64,000 nucleotides of DNA from Clostridiales bacterium (GTDB taxonomy: Bacteria; Bacillota; Clostridia; Lachnospirales; Lachnospiraceae): assembly GCA_019420275.1 (NCBI GenBank), contig JAHZHN010000003.1, positions 1 to 64,000 of the forward strand, given 5' to 3'. Below are positions 43,026 to 52,160 of the stretch, one piece after another. Both the position numbers and the translations under genes were made by a program. The notes under the pieces are model-generated. The model was not told where the DNA came from. It did no database searches and saw only the letters and a program-made list of their open reading frames with translations. Positions within the stretch are counted from its first letter, which is position 1. Each line of letters opens with the position of its first letter.

Positions 43026-43340
43026 ATGACCGGCAGGAAAATAAAGATTGCAGGGGCGCAGGTGACGATTCAATTTAAAAATGCAGACTTTTTACAAGAC
43101 CTGGATGTTCTTGTACTTACCACAAAGAATCAGAATGTAATTCAGGGAATCATTTCACTGGAGAAAGAGAGAAAAGTACAAATGAATCTGATTCCGGGTG
43201 CTCATTATGTTGGATTGGCTTATGTAGATGATGCTGATTTTACAGTTGATAATGCCTGCTTCGAATTCATTGTGACAGCAGGCTGCGAAAAAATACAATC
43301 ACGATTCAGGAAGGAAGAAAGTTGCCTCTTTTTTTCATAG
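43026..43340 (+). CDS. small protein of unknown function, beta-rich
   Basis: A 104-residue protein read from a strong, operator-bearing promoter. It starts at ATG 43026 after a weak site (GAAGAAG). The sequence alternates hydrophobic and polar residues (VTIQFKNADFLQDLDVLVLTT, KVQMNLIPGAHYVGLAYV), suggesting a small beta sandwich; no family was recognised. The basic, Cys-containing C-terminal tail is unlike the rest. It lies 39 bases before the nucleoid-protein gene and is probably cotranscribed with it. Confidence 0.6.
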   Translation: MTGRKIKIAGAQVTIQFKNADFLQDLDVLVLTTKNQNVIQGIISLEKERKVQMNLIPGAHYVGLAYVDDADFTVDNACFEFIVTAGCEKIQSRFRKEESCLFFS

Positions 43341-43379
43341 CTTCTGGAATGATCAAAAAAGGAAAAGGAAATAGTAGAT

Positions 43380-44399
43380 ATGTTAACAATACAGAGAGAT
43401 GATATTATAATCCGCAAGGGAATCTTACATATTCTTGACAGCAATAACGGCTACTTGGGTTTATCTGGAACACTTCTGGATATGGGGCCGGATTTGATGG
43501 AATTTGTGCGCGGACATATTTTTAAAATATTGGAAAGCGACGATGCGAAAAAATGTAAGTTTGACGGCAGTATTTCACCAATGCTAAGTCTTCTTGAGAC
43601 AATGGAAGAGTCAGATGATGAGAGTTTTATTGAAGCAACAAGAGTACTAGCTGAAAATCTTTTTGATATTATGTGTGACAGTGTGGTCATTCCGGCAGCA
43701 GATCTGCTGTGTGTCACATTTCAGTTGAACAGTGTAATTCATCTGGCTCTTTTGAAGATGAATTATAAGATGACATATGTACACCGTCAGGATGAGAAGG
43801 ACGGAAATGATATTGTACGACAGAGGGTGATGCCAACAGATTCTGCAAAGCTTACAGAAGCAGTGATTGTTAATTTGGCTGATTACAAAGTTCAGCTGGT
43901 CGAAAAAAAATATGAAATGCTGAATGGAGATAAGATTAATTATCTTTCCGAAAGGTTCCTTCAGTGTTATGCAGATATGGCTCCAAAAAAGAAGTTTCAG
44001 ATTCTCAATAAAGTTATTACGGATATTAATAACAGGTATCCGGAAGATGGAGTTGATAAAAGGATGGAAGCAAAAAGCCGTCTGAGAGAAGAATTTGAAG
44101 AAAATCAGGCATTTAAGGTAAGTGAAATTGGAGATCGGCTGTTTGGAGATTGCCAGGAAAAGAAACGTGAATTTGATGAAAAAATTGAGCGTTACGACAT
44201 GCAGTATGATACTTTTACGGTGGCCAAAGAAAATACAGTTCGAAAACTGGAATATCAAATGATTGAGACAGATACGGGAATTGAAATTAAGATTCCGATG
44301 GAAGAATATGATCGAAAACAAAATGTAGAAATTATAGAAGAACCAGGCGGTGGAAGTACAATCATAATAAAAAATATCGAACAGGTAAAGATTAAGTAG
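43380..44399 (+). CDS. nucleoid-associated protein (NdpA / 37-kDa family)
   Basis: A 339-residue DNA-associated protein of the YejK/NdpA family. It starts with IQRDDIIIRKGILHILDSNNGYLGLSGTLL, typical of the family, and contains a central helical part and a charged C-terminus with alternating strands (GIEIKIPMEEYDRKQNVEII). The exact cellular role of firmicute members is not known. A terminator overlaps its stop. Confidence 0.82.
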   Translation: MLTIQRDDIIIRKGILHILDSNNGYLGLSGTLLDMGPDLMEFVRGHIFKILESDDAKKCKFDGSISPMLSLLETMEESDDESFIEATRVLAENLFDIMCDSVVIPAADLLCVTFQLNSVIHLALLKMNYKMTYVHRQDEKDGNDIVRQRVMPTDSAKLTEAVIVNLADYKVQLVEKKYEMLNGDKINYLSERFLQCYADMAPKKKFQILNKVITDINNRYPEDGVDKRMEAKSRLREEFEENQAFKVSEIGDRLFGDCQEKKREFDEKIERYDMQYDTFTVAKENTVRKLEYQMIETDTGIEIKIPMEEYDRKQNVEIIEEPGGGSTIIIKNIEQVKIK

Positions 44400-44434
44400 A
44401 AGACAGATGGCAGAAGATCTGTCTTCTTTTTTCT
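44399..44434. terminator. terminator after the nucleoid-protein gene
   Basis: GAAGACAGAT (44399-44408) pairs with ATCTGTCTTC (44417-44426), then T6 and further T. It lies between convergent genes. Confidence 0.85.
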
Positions 44435-44459
44435 TTTGTAAAATGGGCAGGCCAGTCTT

Positions 44460-45410
44460 TCAGAGTGATAAATTCAAAGAAGAAATAACGTTTTTTAATG
44501 TGTTTGCGGATTTTGTTAACGCCAGATGTTCCTGACCGCTCAATGGAATTTCCAGAGCCTGCTGAGCACCGTTTCGATTTACGATTGTGGGAATACTCAA
44601 ATACAGATCCTGGATGCCGTATTGTCCTGTCAGGAGACTGGATATAGGCAGGATTGAATTTTTGTTGCGGATTATACTTTCTGTAATGTGGCCAACTGCC
44701 ATAGCGATGCCATAATAAGTGGCACCTTTGCGTTCAATAATATCATAGGCGCTGTTTTTAACTCTGTGATAGATTGCCTCCATTGCCTGTGTGTGGCGGT
44801 AATGCCCTCGAAATTCACAGAAATCATGGATTGGGATTCCGGCTACATTTGTGCCGCTCCATACCGCAAGTTCACTGTCTCCGTGTTCACCAATGATAAA
44901 AGCATGAATGCTTTCTGTATCAACTTTGAGATGCTCACTCAAAAGATAACGGAACCGGGCGGAATCAAGAACAGTTCCTGAACCAAATACCCGATTACTT
45001 GGGAAACCGGAAAGACGGTAAGCAGCATAGGTAAGGATGTCAACCGGATTAGAGACAATCAAAAGCAGTCCTTCACAGCCTCGTTTTGTGATTTCAGGAA
45101 TGATGCTCTTTAGGATTGATACATTTTTGTGGACCAGATCCAGGCGGGTTTCATTTGGCTTTTGGTTGGCTCCGGCGGTAATGATAATCAGGGAACAATC
45201 TGTGATATCATCGTAACTTCCCGCATAAATACGAGCTGTGTCAACATAGGGTCTCCCGTGGCTCAAATCCATGGCTTCGCCCTGAGCTTTTTCCTGGTCT
45301 GTATCAATTAGGACAAGTTCTGTAAAAAGCCCCTGATGCATCAGGCTGAATGCCGTTGTAGCTCCAACAAATCCGCATCCAATTATGGCAGCTTTTCGCA
45401 TATTGATCAT
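44460..45410 (-). CDS. ldh: L-lactate dehydrogenase
   Basis: Interconverts pyruvate and L-lactate with NADH. The 316-residue protein has IIGCGFVGATTAFSL, the substrate loop AGANQKPNETRLDL with the lactate-type Gln83 (Q102 of the family) and Arg, LDSARFR, and the catalytic His in IGEHGDSE. It starts at ATG 45410 after GGAGG. It lies 64 bases downstream of but on the same strand and may be cotranscribed with it. Confidence 0.95.
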   Translation of the reverse strand: MINMRKAAIIGCGFVGATTAFSLMHQGLFTELVLIDTDQEKAQGEAMDLSHGRPYVDTARIYAGSYDDITDCSLIIITAGANQKPNETRLDLVHKNVSILKSIIPEITKRGCEGLLLIVSNPVDILTYAAYRLSGFPSNRVFGSGTVLDSARFRYLLSEHLKVDTESIHAFIIGEHGDSELAVWSGTNVAGIPIHDFCEFRGHYRHTQAMEAIYHRVKNSAYDIIERKGATYYGIAMAVGHITESIIRNKNSILPISSLLTGQYGIQDLYLSIPTIVNRNGAQQALEIPLSGQEHLALTKSANTLKNVISSLNLSL

Positions 45411-45474
45411 AAAAAAATCCTCCTTTCCCGATTATTGTTCGGGAAAAGAGGACGTTTTATACATGTAAAATATT

Positions 45475-46815
45475 TTATTTATTGGATTTTCTCCAAATTT
45501 TGGCAGCTTCAGCATCTTTGATCAGCTGATCTCTAAAATCAGGATGAGCAATACTGATCAGAGCTTCTGCACGCTCCCATGTAGATAATCCTTTCATGTT
45601 TACCATACCGTATTCTGTTACGATATAGTGAGCGTTGGCACGAGTATCTGTAACAACAGATCCTGGGTGAAGAGTCGGCAGGATTCTTGAATGAGTCACT
45701 CCTTTTTTGTCTGTAAAGGTAGAAGATAAGCATACAAAACTCTTTCCACCTTTGGACAGATAAGCACCCATTACGAAGTCGAGCTGTCCGCCGGCACCAC
45801 TAATCTGTCTTGTTCCTGAAGATTCAGAACTGATCTGGCCATATAAGTCAATATCTACGGCATTATTAATAGAGATAAAGTTGTCCAGAGAAGAAATTGT
45901 AGCAATATTGTTTGTATAGTCTACTGGAGCGCTCATACATTCAGGGTTATTGTCAAGGTAATCATATAATTTCTTTGTACCTGCTGCGAAAGCATATGTC
46001 TGACGATAACGGTCAATGGATTTGTTTGCTCCTGTGATCTTGCCTGCTTTTGCGATATCTACAAATGCGTCAACATACATCTCAGTATGGACACCCAAAT
46101 CTTTCAAATCAGATTCAGCAATCAGAGATCCAACAGCATTTGGCATTCCTCCGATGCCAAGCTGAAGACACGCACCATTAGGGATCTGGTCTACGATTAG
46201 TTTGGCAACTGCTTTGTCGACATCTGTTGCAGCTCCGCCGCCGCCTAATTCAGCAATCGGAGGATTATCTCCTTCAACAATCATATCAACTTTTGAGATA
46301 TGTACAGAATCTTCAAATCCGCCGAGACAGCGAGGCATGTTCTCATTTACTTCAACGATGACGCAGTCTGCCTTTTCCAGCATCGCACACAGATGAGAAG
46401 CACTAGGTCCAAGGCTGAAATAGCCGTGCTGATCCATTGGTGCTACCTGCATCATAGCCACATTTGTTCTTGGTAAATAATCACGATAGTATCCAGGAAG
46501 TTCAGAGTAACGGATCGGAGCATAGTATGAAAAACCTTCATTGATCCATTTTCTCTCAATGCCTCCCATATGCCAGGAATTCCATGTAAAGTGGTCGGCA
46601 GGGTTCTCAATCTGGGCAATTGCCAGAGGTTTCATAAGAATACCGCCATGAATCTGGATGTTTTCAAGTTCCGGCATGCGTTTTGCGAGAGCAACGTCTA
46701 AAGCATCAGGCGTAGTTACGCACCAGCCGTATTCCAAACGGTCGCCGGACTTGATAACTTTTACTGCTTCATCGGCAGTTGTTAACTTCTTCTGATATTC
46801 TTCAGCGAATGACAT
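45475..46815 (-). CDS. but: butyryl-CoA:acetate CoA-transferase
   Basis: Last step of butyrate formation: moves CoA from butyryl-CoA to acetate. The 446-residue class I CoA-transferase has the motif LGVHTEMYVDAFV with the probable catalytic Glu245, the glycine-rich QLGIGGMPNAVG, and GQISSESSGTRQISGAGGQLDFV. ATG 46815 is six bases after an in-frame TTG and is preceded by AAGGAGG. The butyrate-specific call rests on resemblance to gut Lachnospiraceae But proteins and the thl-etf operon 2.6 kb away; acetyl-CoA hydrolase or 4-hydroxybutyrate CoA-transferase activity would be the alternatives. Confidence 0.85.
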   Translation of the reverse strand: MSFAEEYQKKLTTADEAVKVIKSGDRLEYGWCVTTPDALDVALAKRMPELENIQIHGGILMKPLAIAQIENPADHFTWNSWHMGGIERKWINEGFSYYAPIRYSELPGYYRDYLPRTNVAMMQVAPMDQHGYFSLGPSASHLCAMLEKADCVIVEVNENMPRCLGGFEDSVHISKVDMIVEGDNPPIAELGGGGAATDVDKAVAKLIVDQIPNGACLQLGIGGMPNAVGSLIAESDLKDLGVHTEMYVDAFVDIAKAGKITGANKSIDRYRQTYAFAAGTKKLYDYLDNNPECMSAPVDYTNNIATISSLDNFISINNAVDIDLYGQISSESSGTRQISGAGGQLDFVMGAYLSKGGKSFVCLSSTFTDKKGVTHSRILPTLHPGSVVTDTRANAHYIVTEYGMVNMKGLSTWERAEALISIAHPDFRDQLIKDAEAAKIWRKSNK

Positions 46816-47057
46816 AATCAAGTGTCCTCCTTATAAATAATATAATCATGTGTCTTATGTTTTGCATATTGCACTGTGTATATTTTAACATTATAGAGGT
46901 TAAAAGACAAGCATTTGGAGGCAAGAATGTGAAAAAATTATCAATCTGATAACAGAAATCAAAGATTGTTTTTTTATTGATAACTTTCCAAAAGGTATGG
47001 TTATTTTAAAATGAGTGTATTATAATACGATTGTTGTGTCTAGGAGGTATTAAAATC

Positions 47058-48443
47058 ATGAAAGGAAAGAAGTTAACATGGAAACACTACGCTGGAATTG
47101 CTGTAGGAATCATTATCCTGATTTACTGCTGTGTTGCCTTTTACTACGGTAAGACATTTGTATGTGGGACAAAGATCAATGGAATAGATGTTGCAGGAAT
47201 GACGGCTGACGAGGTAATTGAAGTTTTTCAAAAAAAGGCTCAGGATTATTCTCTGACAATCAAAGAACGTGGGGGAAAAGAGGAGGTTATAACCAATAGC
47301 CAGATTCAGGCAGAGTTTAAAGGTGCAGATGAAATTCGGGAAATTGCCAGGGAGCAGAGTCCGATTCTTTGGATTAAAGGATTATTTGGAGGGGAGACAT
47401 ACGATGATATAACAATGTTTGCCTATGATGAAAATACATTTGAAAAAGCATATAATAGCCTGAAGTGTATTGATTCGAATCAAATGACGGATTGTGAAAA
47501 TGCGAAACCAGTCTACAAAAATGGAAAATTTGTAGTCAGGAAAGAAGTAAAGGGAACTACACTGGATCTGGAACGTACCAAAAAAATTGTAAAAGAATAT
47601 GTTGCCAGCGGAATCAGTACACTCAATCTTGAAAAAGAAAAATGCTACAAAAATCCAAAATATACCAGTACCAGTGAGGAAATCACAAAACTTGCGGAAA
47701 AAATGAATGATGCTTTGAAAGGCAGTATTACATATAAGTTTGGAAAGCAGAAAGTTGTGCTGGATAAAGATATTTATTCTAGCTGGATGAAAATCACCGA
47801 TAATGGAACCGATTATAAAATTGATGAAAATGAAATGGAAAATTGGATTTTAAAATTCATTTATCAGTACAATACTCAGTATGGATGGCATACATTTAAG
47901 ACCCATGACGGGCGTACGAAGAAAATTTTTGGAGGACCGTATGGATGGAGAATCAGCAAGGATAAAGAAATGGATGCTGTCAGAAAAATGCTGAAAGAGG
48001 GAACAACAGAGACAAGAGAGCCATATTGGCGACAGAAAGCCAAAGTGTATGATGGTGTAAATGGCGACATCGGAGATACTTATGTTGAAGTTGATATAAG
48101 CGCTCAGATGGTCTATTACTACAAAGATGGAAAACAAAAATTTTCTGCCCCGTGTGTAACAGGAATGATGACGGCAGACCGAAAAACACCGGAATGTGTA
48201 GCTTATATTTTATACAAAGAACGCAGTGCTACGCTGGTTGGAGAAAACTATACTTCACCAGTAAAATACTGGATGCCGTTTATTGGAAACGTAGGATTTC
48301 ATTCTGCTTCCTGGAGGGATTCCTTTGGCGGAAATATTTATATCAACAATGGTTCTCATGGATGTGTAAATCTTTCTGAGACCTCAGCAAAACAGCTGTA
48401 CAGCCTGGTGGAAAAAGGAGACCCGGTTGTAACTTACTATTAA
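47058..48443 (+). CDS. L,D-transpeptidase (YkuD family) with peptidoglycan-binding domain
   Basis: Forms 3-3 cross-links or attaches proteins to peptidoglycan outside the membrane. The 461-residue protein has an N-terminal membrane anchor (about residues 9-32), a VanW-associated peptidoglycan-binding-like region (INGIDVAGMTADEVIEVF), and a C-terminal YkuD domain with the His in GFHSASW and the catalytic Cys436 in GSHGCVNLS. ATG 47058 lies after TAGGAGG. A TATAAT at 47021-47026 is the likely -10. The 200 bases upstream, between this gene and but, hold only promoters. Confidence 0.92.
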   Translation: MKGKKLTWKHYAGIAVGIIILIYCCVAFYYGKTFVCGTKINGIDVAGMTADEVIEVFQKKAQDYSLTIKERGGKEEVITNSQIQAEFKGADEIREIAREQSPILWIKGLFGGETYDDITMFAYDENTFEKAYNSLKCIDSNQMTDCENAKPVYKNGKFVVRKEVKGTTLDLERTKKIVKEYVASGISTLNLEKEKCYKNPKYTSTSEEITKLAEKMNDALKGSITYKFGKQKVVLDKDIYSSWMKITDNGTDYKIDENEMENWILKFIYQYNTQYGWHTFKTHDGRTKKIFGGPYGWRISKDKEMDAVRKMLKEGTTETREPYWRQKAKVYDGVNGDIGDTYVEVDISAQMVYYYKDGKQKFSAPCVTGMMTADRKTPECVAYILYKERSATLVGENYTSPVKYWMPFIGNVGFHSASWRDSFGGNIYINNGSHGCVNLSETSAKQLYSLVEKGDPVVTYY

Positions 48444-48458
48444 GAAAGGCTGAGATAT

Positions 48459-49013
48459 ATGAGAATTACGATGACAGACTGGATTCATGATGTATTGAAG
48501 GGGCATATAACAGAAGGAGACTGCTGTATTGACGCCACCATGGGAAAAGGAAATGATACCCTTTTCCTGTGCCGCATGGCAGGAAAGAACGGCAGGGTGG
48601 CTGCGTTTGATATCCAGCAGACAGCATTGGATCTTACCAGAAAAAAATTGGAAATGAACGAATGCCGCGCAGAGCTGTTCCTTAAAAGTCATGAATTTAT
48701 GGAAGAAGAGTTTGATCCGGAAACAGTCCAGTGCATTATGTTTAATCTCGGATATCTTCCGGGAGGCGATCATACATTGGCGACAAAACCAGAAGGAACC
48801 ATTGCGGCGGTGAAAGCAGGCCTCCGGCTTTTAAAGGCGGGCGGAATCATGAGTATTTGCATCTACAGCGGAGGAGACAGTGGGTTTGAGGAAAGAGAGA
48901 AAGTTTTAGGATTTCTAAGAGGATTAGACGACAGAAAATATTTTGTTGCAGCACAAGAATTTCTAAATAAGAGAAATCATCCGCCGATGCCGGTTTTTAT
49001 TGTTAAACTTTAA
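48459..49013 (+). CDS. mnmM: class I SAM-dependent methyltransferase, MnmM (YtqB) type
   Basis: A 184-residue Rossmann methyltransferase with CCIDATMGKGNDTLFLCR (SAM-binding), FNLGYLPGGDH and the late NHPPMPVFIVKL. These match Bacillus YtqB, now known to methylate nm5s2U34 of tRNA to mnm5s2U34. Function is by family. It follows the transpeptidase gene after 15 bases. Confidence 0.87.
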   Translation: MRITMTDWIHDVLKGHITEGDCCIDATMGKGNDTLFLCRMAGKNGRVAAFDIQQTALDLTRKKLEMNECRAELFLKSHEFMEEEFDPETVQCIMFNLGYLPGGDHTLATKPEGTIAAVKAGLRLLKAGGIMSICIYSGGDSGFEEREKVLGFLRGLDDRKYFVAAQEFLNKRNHPPMPVFIVKL

Positions 49014-49074
49014 ACAAGAGAATAAAGAAATGATTTGATTCATATAATGTTTTGGAATGGGAAGGACAGGAAAT

Positions 49075-50217
49075 ATGAAGAGAATCATTTCTTTTTTGAT
49101 TGGAATTTTGCTGATATGCAGCAGTGTCCGTGTGCAGGCGGATGATGTGAAACTGTATGCAAAGGCAGCAATTCTGATGGATGCAGAAAGCGGGAAAATA
49201 TTATTTGGAAAATCAGAAAAAAAGAAAATGGCAAATGCCAGCACCACAAAAATCCTTACCTGTCTGTATATCATAGAACATTGTGATTTGGAAGAAGAGG
49301 CAGATGTGTCTCAAAATGCAGCTTCTCAGCCTCAGGTTCGTCTTGGGGTCCGCAAAGGAGAAAAATATAAAGTGAAAGATCTTTTATATGGTCTAATGCT
49401 GGAATCTTATAATGATTGTGCGGTAGTTTTGGCAGAACATGCAGAAGGATCCACAGAGAAATTCGCAGATAAGATCAATCAGGAGGCGAAAAAGGCAGGT
49501 GCTCAAAATACCCATTTTGTGACACCTAACGGACTGGATGCATCTGATGATGGAGGAAGCCACGGTACAACGGCGTATGATTTGGCATTGATTATGAAGA
49601 AATGTATTCAGAATGAGAAGTTTTTGAAAATTACCCGAACTGCGTCTTATTCTTTTCAAGATGTATCTGGGAAACGCAGTTTTACCTGCACAAACCATAA
49701 TTCACTTCTTTCATCGATGGAAGGAGCAATTTCGGGAAAAACAGGGTATACATCCAAAGCCGGATATTGTTATGTTGGTGCGTTTGAGGAAAGTGGGATC
49801 CGTATGATCGCCGTTGTCCTGGCAAGCGGATGGCCGCCGCATAAAAGTTATAAGTGGACGGATGTGAAAACTTTGGCAGCATATGGGCAGGAACATTATG
49901 AATATCGTGAAATTCAGCCGGATATCAGTGCTGTCAGGAAAATATCGGTCATAGGAGGAACTAAGTTAGATGTCAAGCTAAACGTAGCGAAAAAGAAAGT
50001 GAAGATTTTGCTGAAAAAATCAGAGGAAGTAAAGATTCAATGCAGTTTGCCCAAAAAAGTGGAAGCACCAGTAAGGAGAGGTGATGTAATTGGAGAGATT
50101 CGCTATATGGCAGGAAAAGAATGCATCGCTAAAACAAGAATAACAGCACAGGAGGATGTTGGCAGGAAGGATTATTGGTGGTATTTAGGAAGTACGATTG
50201 AGAAATATTCCCTTTGA
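49075..50217 (+). CDS. D-alanyl-D-alanine carboxypeptidase, second copy
   Basis: Peptidase S11 enzyme trimming peptidoglycan. The 380-residue protein has a signal peptide (cleavage near VQA, residue 22), SxxK at Ser56 (ASTTK), SYN at 111-113, KTG at 222-224, and a C-terminal beta domain. The in-frame ATG at 49057 lacks a ribosome site; ATG 49075 has AGGA. It differs clearly from the copy at 25.2 kb. A terminator follows directly. Confidence 0.92.
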   Translation: MKRIISFLIGILLICSSVRVQADDVKLYAKAAILMDAESGKILFGKSEKKKMANASTTKILTCLYIIEHCDLEEEADVSQNAASQPQVRLGVRKGEKYKVKDLLYGLMLESYNDCAVVLAEHAEGSTEKFADKINQEAKKAGAQNTHFVTPNGLDASDDGGSHGTTAYDLALIMKKCIQNEKFLKITRTASYSFQDVSGKRSFTCTNHNSLLSSMEGAISGKTGYTSKAGYCYVGAFEESGIRMIAVVLASGWPPHKSYKWTDVKTLAAYGQEHYEYREIQPDISAVRKISVIGGTKLDVKLNVAKKKVKILLKKSEEVKIQCSLPKKVEAPVRRGDVIGEIRYMAGKECIAKTRITAQEDVGRKDYWWYLGSTIEKYSL

Positions 50218-50218
50218 C

Positions 50219-50250
50219 ACAGACAGGGCATTGCCCTGTCTGTATTTTTT
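50219..50250 (+). terminator. intrinsic terminator
   Basis: ACAGACAGGG (50219-50228) / CCCTGTCTGT (50234-50243), then ATTTTTT. Confidence 0.87.
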
Positions 50251-50301
50251 CTGATTTCTGTGATAAGATAAAAACGAACTGAGAAACGAAAGGAGATCGT
50301 T

Positions 50302-50649
50302 ATGTTATTTTTAGAATATCCGAAATGCAGTACCTGCAGAAAAGCAAAAAAATGGCTGGATGAAAATGGAATCACATATAAAGACCGCCATATTATCGAA
50401 GAAAATCCAACACAGGAAGAACTGAAGGAATGGTATAAAAAAAGCGGACTTCCTCTGAAACGTTTTTTCAATACCAGCGGAATGAAATATCGGGAGCTGA
50501 AATTAAAAGACAAACTTCCTGATATGTCAGAAGATGAGCAGATATCTCTTCTTGCATCTGATGGAATGCTGGTAAAACGTCCGTTGGTAATTGGAGATGA
50601 TTTTGTTTTAATTGGATTTAAAGAACAACAATGGAAGGAGACTTTATAA
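50302..50649 (+). CDS. ArsC/Spx-family thioredoxin-fold protein
   Basis: A 115-residue protein with YPKCSTCRKAKKWLDENGI, the CxxC redox motif of this family, and KRPLVIGDDFVLIGF near the end. Members include arsenate reductase-like YffB and the RNA-polymerase-binding Spx/MgsR regulators; the Arg typical of Spx interaction cannot be judged. No arsenic genes are nearby. Its stop codon shares a base with the start of the aminopeptidase gene. Confidence 0.85.
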   Translation: MLFLEYPKCSTCRKAKKWLDENGITYKDRHIIEENPTQEELKEWYKKSGLPLKRFFNTSGMKYRELKLKDKLPDMSEDEQISLLASDGMLVKRPLVIGDDFVLIGFKEQQWKETL

Positions 50650-52031
50650 TGGAAAGAAAGAATGCGTGGACAACATATGAAGGGAAAGATTTGATCGAGC
50701 TTACGGATTTGACAGAAGATTACAAAGAATTTTTGTCTAGTGGAAAGACCGAAAGAGAATGTGTAAGACAATCCGTAAAGATGGCTCAAAAAGCTGGATA
50801 TCGGGATCTGGAAGAATTGATCCACAGCAGAGAAACTTTAAAACCAGGAGATAAAGTGTATCGAATTTGGATGGATAAAGCCATTGTATTATTTCAGATT
50901 GGAAAAGAGCCGCTGGAGGCAGGACTGAATATTTTAGGTGCTCATATTGATTCTCCGCGTCTGGATTTGAAACAGAATCCTTTATACGAAGATACAGAAA
51001 TGGTGCTTCTGGATACACACTATTACGGCGGTGTGAAAAAATATCAGTGGGTAACGCTTCCAATGGCGCTTCACGGTGTCGTAGTGAAAAAGGACGGAAC
51101 AAAAATTGATATTTGCATCGGTGAAAAAGAGGATGAACCGGTGGTTGGCGTTACAGATCTTTTGATTCACCTGTCAGGCAAACAGATGGAAAAGAAGGCT
51201 AGTGTTGTAGTAGAAGGAGAAGATTTGAATGTGCTGATCGGAAGCCGCCCATTAAAGGGAGAAGAAAAAGATGCGGTGAAGAAGCAGATGACAGATCTTT
51301 TAAAGGAAGAATACAATATTGAAGAAGAAGATTTTCTGTCTGCGGAGATTGAAGTAGTTCCAGCGGGAAAAGCAAGAGATTTTGGCCTGGACAGAAGTAT
51401 GGTTATTTCTTATGGACAGGATGATAGGGTCTGTGCGTTTACTTCTCTTGTGGCAATGTTAAATGTAGAAAAGCCTGAGAGGACGTCATGCTGTATCTTG
51501 GTGGACAAAGAAGAAATCGGCAGTGTCGGAGCAACCGGCATGCATTCCAAGTTTTTTGAAAATACCGTTGCGGAAGTGCTGGCACTGAATGAATCTTACG
51601 ATGAGCTTGTGCTTCGAAGAACTCTGCAGAATTCTTATATGCTCTCTTCTGATGTCAGTGCGGCGTTTGATCCAAACTATCCAAATGTCATGGAAAAGAA
51701 AAATTCAGCATATTTTGGAAAAGGGCTTGTTCTCAACAAATATACAGGAGCCAGAGGAAAATCCGGTTCTAATGATGCAAACCCGGAATTTATTGCAAAA
51801 CTGCGAAGGATTTTTGATGATGAAAATGTAGCATTCCAGACAGCCGAACTTGGAAAAGTTGATCAGGGAGGCGGAGGAACCATCGCTTACATTCCGGCTG
51901 CTTATGGCATGAACGTGATCGACTGCGGGGTTGCAGTTTTGAGCATGCATGCGCCATGGGAAATTACAAGTAAATCTGATATTTATGAGGTGGAAAAAGG
52001 TTACGAAGTATTTCTTAAGAACTGCAGGTAG
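50649..52031 (+). CDS. M18-family aminopeptidase
   Basis: A zinc aminopeptidase of 460 residues, cytoplasmic, releasing N-terminal (often acidic) residues from peptides. Metal-binding parts: LGAHIDSPRLDLK, YGQDDRVCAFTSL, LVDKEEIGSVGATG, SSDVSAAFDPNY and the last His in SMHAPWE. ATG 50649 has AAGGAG eight bases upstream and overlaps the previous stop by one base (TAATG), indicating translational coupling. Confidence 0.92.
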   Translation: MERKNAWTTYEGKDLIELTDLTEDYKEFLSSGKTERECVRQSVKMAQKAGYRDLEELIHSRETLKPGDKVYRIWMDKAIVLFQIGKEPLEAGLNILGAHIDSPRLDLKQNPLYEDTEMVLLDTHYYGGVKKYQWVTLPMALHGVVVKKDGTKIDICIGEKEDEPVVGVTDLLIHLSGKQMEKKASVVVEGEDLNVLIGSRPLKGEEKDAVKKQMTDLLKEEYNIEEEDFLSAEIEVVPAGKARDFGLDRSMVISYGQDDRVCAFTSLVAMLNVEKPERTSCCILVDKEEIGSVGATGMHSKFFENTVAEVLALNESYDELVLRRTLQNSYMLSSDVSAAFDPNYPNVMEKKNSAYFGKGLVLNKYTGARGKSGSNDANPEFIAKLRRIFDDENVAFQTAELGKVDQGGGGTIAYIPAAYGMNVIDCGVAVLSMHAPWEITSKSDIYEVEKGYEVFLKNCR

Positions 52032-52113
52032 AAAGAAATTGTTTATGCCTATTATGAAAACAGCAATCTGCATCATAATATGATTTGCTGAAAATAAATA
52101 CAGAAATAAAAAG

Positions 52114-52146
52114 AACGGGAATCCGTAAAAGAACTGGATTCCCGTT
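52114..52146. terminator. bidirectional terminator
   Basis: AACGGGAATCC (52114-52124) / GGATTCCCGTT (52136-52146), between convergent genes, with A-rich and T-rich flanks. Confidence 0.83.
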
Positions 52147-52160
52147 TCATTATTGTTTTT

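Noticed and set aside
50172..50825. 217-residue minus-strand frame over the terminator and Spx-like gene
   Set aside because: It crosses a strong terminator and three real genes; no start site or family.
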